Of a DNA stretch of 64,000 nt, positions 21,895 to 34,974 are shown piece by piece (positions within the stretch are counted from its first letter, which is position 1; every line of letters begins with the position of its first letter). Origin of the DNA: Davidsoniella eucalypti (lineage: Eukaryota > Ascomycota > Sordariomycetes > Microascales > Ceratocystidaceae); NCBI GenBank assembly GCA_004009845.1, contig RMBW01000120.1:22829-86828 (forward strand). Reading direction: 5' to 3'. The notes beneath the pieces were generated by a model. It was not told where the DNA came from, did no database searches, and was given only the letters and a program-made list of their open reading frames with translations. The position numbers and the translations under genes are program-made.

Positions 21895-24321
21895 TCAGTA
21901 TGGCGTTCCAGGTCGTCGTTGGGCCTGAGCTGCTTCCATCTCGCTATGTTTACGCTGAAGTTCAGAAACCCGCTCGATATGCTTGATAGAATTTGGAACA
22001 CGGCTAATGCATAATTCACGACAGAATCGGCCCCATTCGCCGGATGTGCGGCTACGTAAGGCTTCGCTAAGATCTGCTCCATAGCGTTGGAGGAACTGCC
22101 GTTTGACTTCCTCCAGATGCAAGCGGTCCCAGTGGTAACGTATCAAACGAGACGTTAGTAGTTCGTTGCGCATAGTGTCACGCGATGATGCTTCTATTGC
22201 GTGATGCAGGAGCATAGCATCGCGCACCGGCTTGTTGATAAGGCCGTTCAGAATATGTGCGATGACCTCACCCTATGGATAACGAAGAAATAGGGTTAAT
22301 ATATTAGGGTTACCGTATCCAGATACGTGAAATGGGATAAAACTTACCACTAGATTGCCGCACTTAGCTAGCGCATCCCGTGCAAAACGGGACTTGTACG
22401 AAAATTCGTACTCTTGCATCATCATCTTCAAGTGTGTGTCACTGCGTTTGAGAATAATTTTCAGCATCGACGTCTCTCCACCAACAGGCGAAAGAATCGA
22501 CTTGCGTAACGACGACACGTCCTTATCGATCAGGTACATATCAAGCGGCACAGGATTGCCCTGGCCATCAAACTCTGGCATACGCTCTTCCTCTAGTACC
22601 ATGAGTACCGCCTTCTTGAACTTGTCTTCTTTCAACTCTGCTTTCATGCAGCGTGTTAGTGAGTTGTCGTAGCGCTTATCGCGGAACGAATCTTTGATCT
22701 CACGGATCTCAGCATTGGTACGTCCCATCAGTGACTCGATCAACAGTTCATGGCGTGTTTTATCGCCGTGGTACCAGAAATTGGCCCAGTATGCTTCGCC
22801 AGCTTCAGGACCTAGGGCAACTACATAGCACGCTTTGGCCAGGTTTGGCTCACAGTCCTTGAGCCGCGACTTGATATGCTTGGCCACATTGACACCTTTG
22901 CGCTCTGGACCAACCGTGACCATTGTGCGATACTCACGGCGCAGCTCAGTCATCTGCTCGGCAGTCAAACCAGGTAGGATCTCGATGAGTGGTGCAGTGT
23001 CAGGCGCCTTGTTCTCATCCTTGATGGCCCGGGCAATGCGTAGTGTATAGTCAGTGGGGTCATGGAAGCGAGCGCGGCGAGGGGTGTCAGGCGCCGGCTT
23101 TCCGCTTAGTATCAGATCCGGGATGTAGTCGTCAGACTGCCGGTTACTGTTGCGTAGAATTGGCGACGGCATTGGTGACGTCTCCTGCCAGGTTCCACGG
23201 TAAGGCTCCAGCATAGGAGAAGGGGCAACAAGCATTACGCTGCTGTGGCGACGGCGGTGGCGCTGAGAAGTGGGGTCATTAACAGTAAGAAGAGACAACT
23301 TTTCTGTTGGTGGCACCAGCTCGGAGTGCGAACGGGAATGCGAATGACGTGATTGGGAGCGAGAACGGCTGCTATGGCTCTTGGCCCGCAGGTCGTCGCC
23401 AAGAAGACCACCACCGGAGACTTTCGGAGCTTCAGCTTTGCTTGTGCTGGAACGTCTTCTGCGATGCTCGGACTCTGGACGGGTGACAGACAGACGATGG
23501 CCATGTTTGCCATGGCGGCCACGGGCTTCACCCTCATCACCAGAGCTAGCAACAGCCTCTTCCTCCCCGGGATGGTATGTGATGTGGCCGTATCCGGGTT
23601 CTTGCAAGGCAATGCTGTTGCGGCGATGGCGGCTGCTGTCGCGGTGACGGCTACCCTCTCTTTTACTCGAACTTGCGCGGGAATGGGCGGCAGATCCAGG
23701 GCGTGGCGGCAAGACTGGTGGTTGATCGCTATCTGAGTCGCGTCGGCGGCCCCGAGTGTACTTGTTGGGAAGATATTTGAGACGATCATCGATATCGATA
23801 CCCGGCTGTTGTGTGTTCTCACGTGACGAGCGGTACTCACTTTCGGGGACAGGAGAGGCACGGTTGATAAGGTGAGGATCTTGGTACGGGTATGACGAGA
23901 CTACGGATAGCGGCTGCGAGCGATGCACCGGGGTCTCGGAGCGATAGTTGTAGTTGCCGCTGGGGAAACTGGGCTCGTCGGGATAGGGAGCTGAAGAGTC
24001 GACAGCCGAACTGCCTACATTAGATCCCCGGTGATCATAATCGTAGGAATCCCGGCCTCGGCGACTATTGCGGCGGCGCGATGACAGCGTGCTAGTATTG
24101 TCGTCGACGTAGCTGCCATTGATTATAGTGGGCGGCAGGCTCTCATCGTCACTATCGAGATCCATGGGCATGCGGGTGCGGGTATGCGACACCATAGAGT
24201 GTGTGGGCATGAATGGGATATCGTTATCGCTATCATCCAGAGGTAGCGGAAGGCGGGTTCGCGTATGCGACGCCGAAGTGCGCGGGCCACGGCTGGTTCC
24301 GCCAACTCCAAGCGATGACAT
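21895..24321 (-). CDS. Fungal annexin-like protein
   Basis: Long annexin of 783 residues. Exon 1 is 24321-22348, the intron 22347-22273 (75 bp), exon 2 22272-21895. The N-terminal half (about 400 residues) is low-complexity, rich in Arg/Ser/Asp/Pro, with two similar boxes, SHTRTRLPLPLDDSDND and SHTRTRMPMDLDSDDE. The C-terminal half has annexin repeats: RIARAIKDENKAPDTAPLIE, LTAEQMTELRREYRTMV, VNVAKHIKSRLKDCEP, ELLIESLMGRTNAEIREIKD, and after the splice GEVIAHILNGLINKPVRDAM and RLIRYHWDRLHLEEVKRQFL. Fungal annexins of this long type have divergent calcium sites; I do not see four canonical GxGT-38-D/E motifs, so Ca2+-dependent membrane binding is uncertain. The start MSSLGVGG (24321) is the first ATG; longer upstream frames need a non-ATG codon. 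Part of its intron/exon 2 is copied into the LINE debris at 18.1-18.2 kb. Confidence 0.88.
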
Positions 24322-25699
24322 GATAGCCGGTGATCGGGTCCCAGGACAGAGAGAAGAAGGCTGATTGTGGAATAATGGCCACAAAGGGTAACTAGCTAGC
24401 GACGTCTTTGATGGTGAAAATCAACACAGTTGTGCTCTCTCTCTCTTTATGCCTATTAACAGATCGATCGGTCAATCAAGTAAGCAGTGCCGATGTCTCT
24501 ACAGATAGAAGGGAAAGGTTGTCTTGTCGAGCCTTCTGGGTGGTTAAGCAAAACCGTGAGCAAAATTGGAAGCGAAAATTTAACGTAAACACGGTCCAGG
24601 ACGAGGCGTTCAAAGGATGAATGGGAATATTGATCATGCAACAGCTTTCAGATAGCCAATGCCAGTAAAAAACAGGGCAAGGAAGGATAATGACGGAGTT
24701 GTAGTTGCAGGTTCAAGCCGAAATAAACAATACGAAAATAAAGGAAAAATATTACGATAGAAAGAGTAAAACACGAGGCTGGAGGAAAAACAGGCTGCAG
24801 AAATAATGGCGAAGCAAAGTTTCATGCACAAAACTCGAATCAACTGAACTCAAAATTGAGTGAATGCACACATGTGGTCATGGCCTGTGTTGCTATTTCT
24901 ATTTTAGCCTATCCATGCTAAAAATATAGCTGTAAACAATAACAACAACAAGACTTTGACTAAATGTCAGAATCAACACTCGCGAAAAGCAAATGCATCG
25001 TCATCGACTAATGAGTATTAATTATGCAGACTGCGCCCGGGTCGATGCAACGCCAGGCCAGCTCTACTTCGCTATGGATTCCTACTTTAGTCTTTGGTCT
25101 TTGTGTTGACGTCTGAGTCTGAAGCATCTAAGCGGGGTCGACGATTCAGCCTCTACCAGGCTGTGGTCAGGGTTGGTCTGAAGCCCATTTCTGGTCCGGG
25201 TTCATTTTAGCTAGCCCTAGACTCCAGGTCATACATACATAGTACAATTATATACAGATACATACAACTAACTATACAGAGTACATGTACTTATGTAAGT
25301 AGGGTTTGATCGCCCCAGCTCGCTTGAATGCTGAGTGCTATCAAGATGCAGGGGAATTTCCTTTCCTTCACAGCCTCTTCATGGCGATCTATACAATACC
25401 TCGTTTTTCTCTTATTCCTCACTTTATACAGCCTATGTATGCCTACGGTGTCTTGACTCACCGCAAAGTATCGCCTCAACCAAAAAAAAATTAAAAATTA
25501 AAAATTAAAAAAATAAAGGCATCGCAAGACGTCAGTATCGTGCTTCCAATACGAGCAGGTGGCTAATCTTTTAACTTACTTTGGAGGTCATTCGTCAGTT
25601 TTGCACGCGACTCTAACCAATTAAGATTATCTACAGGGCTACATTGCCATCTGACATATGTAAAATAGGGTTATATATTATAGAAGCCCTATTTATACC

Positions 25700-25800
25700 G
25701 ACAAACCCTAATATATATATATACTGATACGTCTAACGATCCACTAGGGTCGGATCCACGTGATCCACATAAAGACGTAAAATGATAAATAAATATATAC
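25700..25800 (-). repeat. LTR-like dispersed repeat, copy B
   Basis: Reverse-complement partner of the repeat near 9945-10030. The shared part (about 25728-25793) contains CGATCCACTAGGGTCGGATC and GACGTAAAATGATAAATAAA with very few mismatches. Flanking sequence differs from copy A. No open frame. Confidence 0.5.
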
Positions 25801-26704
25801 TGTCACGTGCATGCAATCGTGACTTTTGGCAAGTGATCGCTTGATGTTTGCATCAGACAAAGCTAGTGAGACGAAGAAAATATCTCGTGTTATAAACGTG
25901 TTTATATCAGCGATTACCGACTTTTAGCACTGATATCTATCACATCACGCAATGTATACGAAAGGCCATGAAATACATATCAATATCTAAAAGAAGCCCC
26001 AAGGGAAAACAGCAGCTTTCTAGAATGTAAACATATGTATAGACAACGATAGTCATCATTGCCCACGGGTCAGTGGAAACTCAAACCTCGGGCTAAAAGC
26101 AGGGCAGAAGCGCAATCATCCTAATACAACGTTAATTCTCAATAAGTGGCCTGCTATATAGTATTTCTCTGTCCGTCCTTGATCATAACATGAGGAACTG
26201 TATCTTATTTACATCTAGTACACCACTTGTGTATTTTTGTAGAGAGGCAGTTTTCTCAATTCATGCAATGATTGATAGGGACGTATGTTATTGCAATAAG
26301 AGTTGCACATCAACGATGGTTGATGTGATCTGAGGTGATAGTAGCTCTATGTCGGCGGATCACAGAAGAAATAACAGTAGAGATAGACGTTTTACTCTAC
26401 AATTTGTATGAAAGGCTCATATGTATTCCCTTTGACAATACGTAAGCCTTAGCATTTGACAGTGAGTCAAAGATATCAGATATATATATTAGCCTGTCTA
26501 GCAGGCTGAAGAGATACGATGTTCACAGCCCACTATACCAATATATGCACAATGACTCTGTATCAGTATATTGAATCATGATTACTTTAGCGAGGTCCCT
26601 CAGTATCTAGATGTCTAACCGTAAGGCTATGCCAGCACTATGTATATTCAATAGAATATGAAGATTAGATACTAGAAACCCCAAGTCCGTGTGTAAGATT
26701 ATAG

Positions 26705-27330
26705 AGGTGTTACCTGATAGCATATCATTTGATCATCCTCTCTCCATTCTAGAACTCCAACCCACACTGGGAAGTCGAAGTCGTTCTTGGATAACCTATG
26801 TAGTGGCTTGAAGCCTGAAGACTCGGATGTTTCCAAGTATGGTGCACATTCAACGGCGCTGTCGCCTTCCGTGTGACCGCAAGGCGTACACATATACCTT
26901 TGACAGATTCTGAATGAGGTTGCTGTCCGGATGCGAACATTGGAACCTTCTCCCTAATTGCCTGGTCGGGTGTTAGAGGGCAATAGTAAGTGCCCACTTG
27001 ATGGGTAACTCAACATGTAGCCTTCAATCAGCGATGCTTAGGTTTGCAGTTGATGGTGATAGCCGAAAGTCAATAAATCCACATGAAAGGATAACGTAAC
27101 ATCGATTATATACTGGAGCGTCAGGCATAAACCAGTGTCGAATCCATACAATTCGATCGTTGTGATATCATCAATATCTAGTTCCTGGCCATCATGACTG
27201 AATCCATACAATAAGTGGCTGTGACTATCTCTTACACCTCGGTACTCAAGTAAGGTGCTCTCATTGCTGATTAATAGATCATCTGACAGATAAGATATGA
27301 TAGCCGCATAGGAAAACAGCCATACTTAGA
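26705..27330 (-). pseudogene. Possible degraded coding segment, unknown family
   Basis: Several protein-like minus-strand stretches in different frames lie in order: LFSYAAIISYLSDD then LLEYRGVRDSHSHLLYGF and DIDDITTIELYGFDTGL (about 27325-27125); TYYCPLTPDQAIREKV (about 26990-26940); and GFKPLHRLSKNDFDFPVWVG then VLEWREDDQM (about 26815-26720), followed by a GTAACA that could be a donor. No start, no single frame and no recognised domain. It could be a decayed gene or chance open frames; chance is not excluded. Confidence 0.22.
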
Positions 27331-30300
27331 TTATAAGTACTATGACTAAAAGCGGTGCAATCTACGAAGCAAAACCGGCTTGTTCCCGCTTTCGACAACG
27401 TGACGAAGAAATTAGTGCCGTGGCCAAGGTAGCAAACCCGCGTCCAGGATTAATTACGTTTTGAGATGATTGTTGTACAAAGCCGTTGATACATCTACAG
27501 TATAGCATATGATAGAGAGCGGCTATAACACCTTATCCATCGATGTTTTTTGTTTTGCTTGTTCCAGGCCGAGAGCCGGAGTAAAAGCCGTAATAATTGC
27601 ATATTATACATATCAGTACTAACGAGAAAAAAAAGAGATGGCCTTTTAAAAAGCGACGCTACCATCATGCACAAGCCTAGTAATTGAAAGGCGGAGGCTA
27701 GGACATAAGGAAATACGAATCATGAAGAGCTAAATGGACAAAGTGCCAAAAAAAGCAGCTGATAACTTAGTTATTCCGAATTCACATTCCGAATTCATCC
27801 GTTAATGTTTTTGGGTCATACAAGTTTTGATAAATGACTCAGGTATAAAACGAGATAGATATGTAACATACCTACCTACCTACATATGTACATATGTATA
27901 TGCCTATCTTATGCACTTTTTTCCGGCTAAGATATAACACACATATAGACTAGGCCATTTTCTACACGCTTTATTATTGATATCGCAATAAGTATATCGT
28001 CTAGGCCGCAACCCCGTTATATGCTTTCCATTCCATACTTAAGTGACATGCCAAGGCCGATCCTCTATTGGTTGTCATACTTTTATCAGGTTTACTCTAC
28101 TTTTGATAGAACCACAGACATAGACATTTATTTCAGCTGTCACTGAGCAACGGCGTATTGTATGTTTGCGACCAAAGCTGTCGATTTAAGAAAGATGTCG
28201 GCAAAGCAACTGTATGGTGTAAAGTACTACCTTTAACACGAATTTTGTGCTTCCAAATAATACTCCCTCACTTACGTAGCCTTCCAAGACACACCGTCAC
28301 TCACATTGGTGTATGTTCAGAAGCCCCATACAGCTAGATCAGCCGGTTATAAAAGCGGGTGATACAAAAGAAATAAAGCGGCTATTTCCAGCCCTCCTCA
28401 ATTCTTTGTTTGGTTCCTCTTCTTTCAATACGACGCGGGACCTTCAGAGATTTCACGATAATGGAAATAAAAGCTAGCCTATAGCATGAAAGAACGGAGC
28501 CGATGCTCATAGCCGCACCAAGTCGGAAAATGCACCAACTAAAAGCGGTGTTATCTCGAAGTAGAGAATATCTATGCGCCAATCTCGTCCAAGGGGATAT
28601 CAAGATTCGCAGCTACGTGAAATAAGCGCTTACTTGGTATTCCCATGGGACAACCTCGATCTAGTTCTTCGTTCCGTGATCGCTGAAAGTGAGAATAATA
28701 GTTTGATAAAGGCGTGGTCATTCGCCTTTATGAGTATATCCGAATCAAAGCCGCAGAAGACCCGAAATGTCGGCGATGTATAACTAGATTGATTGCGACA
28801 AAACTGAAATGCGGGTCGTCATTATTCGGGCTAGAAAAAACGTCAGTTGGGATCTGCCCTATCAAGCGTTGATAGCAACGGTAACAGCAGTGTTTTCAAT
28901 GTATGTAAGCAGTTATATCCGGCTCCAGGAATCATCTTAGCAAGCCCTTTTTGCTGTGATATAGACATGACTTGTTCTAGAATTTAATGGGTGATCCTTA
29001 ACCTGGAGAAAAAAGGGGGAGAGGGCATATCGGGAAACACTCGGCAGGCTAACATGTCACTGTGTTATCGTGGAATCTCGCTCGGTTGCTATGAGTTATT
29101 CATCAACTTTAACTCTTTCTGCTTTTCTCCTCTTCATGGCTGTTTTTGGGCGTATGTTGTCTCAGACAGTTGACCTATCATATTATGGCTCATAATTCCC
29201 GAGGCTTTGGTCTCAACTAGCTAGCTACTAGCAATATGTAAGTATAGAGTTTTATTTCTTCTCTTGATAGCTATAGGTTTCTGATTCTAAAATATATTCA
29301 TGGCACTAGCTCCGTCTCATATCATCAAGTCATTTAGACGTCAGAGACCAGCACTTCTAAGTCAGCTAATCTATGTCTTAACCTTGGTCTTGGCAGAATT
29401 GTAACGTTGTTGGTGCCGAGAAATATTATACTCCGTATCGGCATACAAATTTAACGGACAATTCCGTAATTTTGCTCACGGATCCGTTTGTTGACGAAGA
29501 ATAATGTGATCCATCTGAAGCCTGAATTAGTTTAGGATTTTTCGTATTTGCATATACATATGTACACGGAGTCTAGACTCTCATTATCGTTCAGCATTGT
29601 TCACATTGGTCCTGTTCTTTACGTTTTTGTTTTACAGACTAAACGGCTTAGCAGCCTTCTGGCCTTTTAAACCTAAATACATACATAGTTGGCTGGAAAG
29701 GGAGGCAATTTGCTAAAATCTGGGACATACACAAGGACAAGTTGACTTATCAATTGCCACACTCCTTGGAGAGTACTCGTCTAAAAGTCAGCGTGTGTTC
29801 ATACTAACAGCCCTAAACTTCTTGATGCTTCAATAAGTTGACAAGATGCCACTGTCACTAAACTACGAGCGGGGGAATCTCTTCAACGACCATCTAGTTC
29901 CAGGCACGCGGCAAAGTTCCATTTCGTAAAATGAAGAGTAAAGGACGATTCTCTCCTCGTGTCCGAGGTCGGACAACGTGGTGATGGCGAGTAATATTGC
30001 CGCTGGTAGTCCAGAAATGCCACGACTCTGATAGCTTAAAATCTAAACGACGTATAACAGACAACCGAGGTTGCCCCATTGGCAATATTTGATCGGTGAA
30101 GTCAAGAGAATGGGTCTGATAATAGGGTTTAGCTGAAGCCGTGTAGGATTTTCATGAATCAGTCAGTTACATTGCTTAGCGCAACATGAACCTATCTGGT
30201 TGGCTTCGAATATTCCCTCTATTTCTAGCTCCATTTATCTAAAGTATTGCAACCTGTGAAAAGATTGCCATCTACAAACTCAGTGTATATACATATACAT

Positions 30301-33300
30301 ATACATATACATGGATCTAATAAACAGTTCGAGACATTAGGCTAACACAAGTTGCCCTGATACGAGCAGCTTTCCCTTTCTAGACAAAGCAACAACAATT
30401 CAAGTAGAGATAGATGCAAGCGGTAATCCAAAGTTCCTACCCAGAATTAGATCGAAGCCGATTTTTAAGTGTATCTAACGAAATCTTATTGCTATTTGCC
30501 GAGGGCTTCGTTCAACGGTGAAAAGCCGGGTTGAAAGGAGGACGACCGAATTACGCTGTATAGAGATCGGCGGGCTTCCGCCTACTAATCTGTCAGAATA
30601 AGACGTAGGTTCTTTTTTCTTTTTTCTCTTTTCTTACTTTGTTTACTGAAACTTACGGCTGCGGCCATTTCAGGCACCCAGATGGCGATGAATAGCGCAG
30701 ACACAACATGTAATCAATTGTAAGCACATGATGCAATTGAATGCTCCTTTAAGCCCCAAAGCAGATATATTCGTTTTGATATTACTGTGCCGTTAATCTT
30801 TGTGATGATTTATAATCCAACACACTTTAGTGACAAATGTTCCGTACTAAAACGCCATAATAAACCGAGGCTAATAAAATATGACCATTTATGTCGACAT
30901 ACATATACATACGGATATCGCTTCAATATGTGAATATTGACAGTAGTTGTAAGTTTTGTTAAAGAGTGTATTGATCATTGATAGAGAACACCCTTTTCGA
31001 CGATTCGAGTCATGGCCTAAATCAGCTGCCGTTCTTGACGGCCCTAGCCAAAAGCATGACGAAAGGCCAAAGAGCCTTGGTTGACTCGACTTCACTCACT
31101 ACTGCAGCCAAAACCAGAAAAAGATCGAGCAAAGTTAATGGACACCAAAGGGCGGCGCCTTAAGGTACCTAATAAATTCACATGGTCTGATGTTGAAGAG
31201 CGGAGTTCCCTGCACTGCATTTTTCCCTTCTCAAAATGAGAAGGCCATTCCACCTTGTTTCCTTGTCCTAGTCTTATGGTAGCTTTGAAAAAAAAATTGA
31301 AAAATTAAAAATTAAAAAAAAAAAAGGTTGGCGAACCTTAGTCCTTATTTGAGATTAAGGTGCGGAATGCATTTTGTAAGACGGGTTTTGCAACTCCGAA
31401 ACTTCCAGCCGGGCTTTGTATAGATCTAAACTCCGTTAGCCATTTTTCATATTGTGACCTCGTGATATTCATCTACAGAGAATATTTTGAAAGAATCTAC
31501 TATTTTAAAACAAGATTCTGATACTCTAGGTCATGTTATGCTTATGGAATAGACCTATATGAAGATGTCATCTGTAAAATCGGATTTAAGATAGGGTTGT
31601 ATAGGGTTACCAGATCGTCAAATAAGACGGTCAAAGCCAAGGAGTGAAGATACCCGAGAGATTATAGATAGTCTATGTCCAAGAACTATAGTATTGGGTA
31701 TACGCACTATAAGAGAAAACTTGTTTGTCCCAATTAGGAAAGTATGCCTAGGGTTTAATACCCTTACTATTTTCTGCCGGTTTTTTTTGTTGGAAAAACT
31801 GCCCCTCAATCTTGCCCAAAAGAATAGTTACAAGAAGAATATTACATGAATTGGGAAATTCATTATACAAAGCACAAAGTAAGGGCACTATTGACTAGGC
31901 TAAAAATATGAATTGAAAGTACAGATATAGATACAGATAGGCAAAGAAGCAAGCAGTTAATTAATCAATATCTAGCTAAATCCGGCAGGCGAGGCAAACT
32001 CTACCCTTATTGGGAGCACCTTTACGGCCTCCAACAATATCTGGATCAACGATTCTCAAAAGAGAATCAGCCAAAGCAATATCTTGGTCCAGCCAATGAA
32101 ACGGGACAGTGTCCTCTTTTGTAGGAGTTTATTTGCATTTCATGTGAGCATGGCAAGCCAAATTGCAAACGAAAGCGGCCAGAACAAGGCTGCGGTTCAG
32201 CTAACCCTTTGGATACCCGTTGCGGCTTGGAGTATCTTGAGAGAAGAACTTGTTTATGTTGTGTTGTAAGAAGGTCAACACAATTGTACCTCGCGATTAA
32301 GGGACCCTAACCATGCTGAAGAGGTGTGCCAAATATGAAAGGCGGTGTAGAATAGTCTTCTCTGCGTATACCCCAATACTATAGTTCTTGGAATAGCATA
32401 AGACGTAGATGGCCCAGCTGGATTAGGTTACGCCGGTTTCCCGTGTACGAGGAGACGATCGAGGCAGGCAACGACGCCATGTACATGTATGACATTTTCT
32501 GGTGAGCGTATCACGCTAAGCATGTATGACGCAGAATGTATACTACAAACAAGGCTCGTTGCTTTTCTTCCAAAGCATGAATAAGAGGAGACGTTGAGAC
32601 GCAATGCGTTTGTGTAAAACGTTGTTTATTTGTGCTTTCTGCTTGGCTCAGCTTACATTACAAAGAAAGTTATTGTTTGACTGGGGTTACAAAGAAAGAA
32701 TCCAGTTCTTATTGATTTTGTTTTTCATAGTTTGGTTCGGGTGGAGTTCTTCGGGCCGTAGCAAGACGCCGAAAGGCTAAATATTATTTTCTTCTTATTT
32801 TTTTATTTTTTTCTTTCTTTCTGCTTTTTAAGATAACATGTATAAGAAGGAAAGGGGAATTTGCCAGTGGAGAGTAGAGTTGACGTCACGAGTTCGAGAT
32901 GGGTTTGTAAGAAGGAGGAGAGCCAAGTTCTGCAACAGGAGACGTGGCTGCGTTCTCGGGGTTTCCACTCTAGCATGGAAGCCTTAGAGTATGGGGGATG
33001 GGAAAAAGGAGCTGGCAACTGTCGGGACGGCAACATAGTGCTGTTTTGTCGGCGATGTAGAAGAGCGAGCCGCCACGAAGCAATCCGACTGCGAAGTTTG
33101 GCGTAGTCTTTTACATGTTCTACTCGTTTTGCCACTATGACGGTCTAGAACGCGGGAAACGGCGCTTATGAAGCCGGGTCATATAGACTGATTCATAATG
33201 TGTACGAGCATGGTGAAGACTCAAAAGAAAGTATACAAGACTGTCTGTTCTGGCGAGGCTGATCCCCGGACCGCGACATTGGGTCTTGGATCCCGCGAGA

Positions 33301-34974
33301 ACCACGCCAACGGAAGAACGCTGTCATTCACTATAGAAGACAGAATCAGATGGATTGCATCATGTCAGAGGTAGTCATTCAGATAAATCGTTCCATTGAC
33401 TAAAGCCGAGAAACGATACATCCCATCACCTGAGCCCCAGATATTTTATTTTCTTGCTTCCTTGTTTCTTGTTCTAGGATTGGCTCCCAGCCCATTAGAG
33501 GAATAGTCGGACATAACTCGCGGCCGATTTGGGTTTCTTTAATAATAGGTGTCCTACAATTACAAAGACGACAAAATGAACAATACATATAACAATATCC
33601 CATATACATCGGTACTTGGCAGTATAGAAAAACAGACCTCACAACAGATGTGACGAGAACACAGATTATAACTGCAGACTATATCATAGTTATGGAATTC
33701 CCAGATCGAAGGAAGAAGTTCATTATTCGATATACCAGGGTCAAACAGCCCAACACTGAAATCGAGTCGTAGAATATTGTGCAAGGGAGACCGAGAACGA
33801 AAGTAGCAGCCTGATGTGCTCAATAATTGTCGATAATTTTTTATTTTAAATTATTACCGTTTAGGGATATGTTTTTAAAAATAGGAAGAATAAAAAACAG
33901 AAGAATAAAAAAAAACCCATAGAATTGGACCGTCGGGTTTCTCGATCGGAAGCTTTGATTTTGATGTTGAAACGGCTTAAGGCTATGGCCGAATTAAAAA
34001 AAAATGGAAACAGAAGGCTCATTTCCTTCCATACTGCTGGAAGTACGAGAGATAAAATGCCGTTAAAAGCCAGTACAAGACACACGCACATGTTCGCCTT
34101 TGAAAGCATATGAATATTGATATGCCGTCATCTTGCCGTTGATGGACTCATCATGGCTCACTTGGGCTTCTATCCAGGGCTCATCAGCCAAGAAATACAG
34201 GCGCACTGGGCCCTGTGGCTTGCTGTGGTAGGCCCTGTAGGAAGCCCCATACTGCATTCGAGAACTTACAAGGCATACGTACATATATGTACATAGTAGA
34301 CCGGATAACTGCATACAAGTACAAGAGAGTCGAGCTGTTTACAGACACCCCTGGAGTATGTATTGTCTCCAGACCCAGCACTTACATACATTAGAGTCTT
34401 CTCGACTAGTGCCTTGTAAGTAGATGGTGCTGTACTGTTTACCGTTGCAGCTACTGTTGCTTTATTTATTGGGCGTATTGTGCTGCTTCCCTTTCGGCCT
34501 CCTGGCTCTAAAGCCATATTCTCTTTATAATTGCCGGTCCCCCATCCTGCCTCGACTTCCTCGTCTCGCAGTTTACCCAGTTTGTCTTACAAGGTTTCCA
34601 TCGCCATCTCTGACTCCAGTCTCTGCATTCTATCTTGATGCCTATCTACACCTCAGCATTATACTCCCACTCATACTACTTTGTCCATCAATAACTACCC
34701 CTTCCTGCCCACAGCATCATCTCTGCCTACTTGTGTCTTTCTCACAGATCCCATTGCTCGCCTGCCGGTCCATGACACATAACGACATCACGTTAGCAGT
34801 GTCTTACTGGAGGGCTTCACATTTATATTAGGTGATCGAGTGTGCGACTTGACGAGACGAGTTCACACTATCCCACGGCGACTATACTCTCTGCATCTCC
34901 ATATACAGCCACATACATACTGCACTCTTTTCTACCGCATCCATACATAGACATCTTTAGACCGTACCTTCAAC

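Larger units (their letters stand above)
24322..34974. other. 10.7-kb gene desert between annexin and the Zn2Cys6 regulator
   Basis: AT-rich, with no gene I can support. Contents: annexin upstream region; A-rich AAAATTAAAAATT tracts near 25487-25515 and 31287-31325; LTR-like repeat copy B near 25700-25800; TATATACATA tracts (for example 30288-30310); a possible coding relic at 26705-27330; a 28-bp inverted repeat pair at 31678-31705 / 32364-32392; a GC-richer patch at 32860-33110 open on both strands with no recognisable domain; and from about 34430 a pyrimidine-rich sense strand, typical of a fungal promoter and 5' leader, before the regulator ATG. Open frames of 60-110 codons occur at about chance frequency. 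Confidence 0.6.

Noticed and set aside
23235..23861. 208-codon minus-strand frame overlapping the annexin N-terminal half
   Set aside because: Shadow frame of the low-complexity Arg/Ser-rich annexin exon in another frame; no domain.
24322..24384. N-terminal extension of the annexin frame
   Set aside because: The longer frame starts at a non-ATG codon; the first ATG at 24321 is sufficient and has normal context.
25487..31325. AAAATTAAAAATT tracts as LINE poly-A tails
   Set aside because: No LINE 3' sequence or target duplication next to them; simple A/T-rich sequence is enough.
34424..34831. 135-codon hydrophobic open frame ahead of the Zn2Cys6 gene
   Set aside because: A pyrimidine-rich promoter or 5' leader gives Leu/Pro/Ser-rich translation by composition; no ATG context or domain support.
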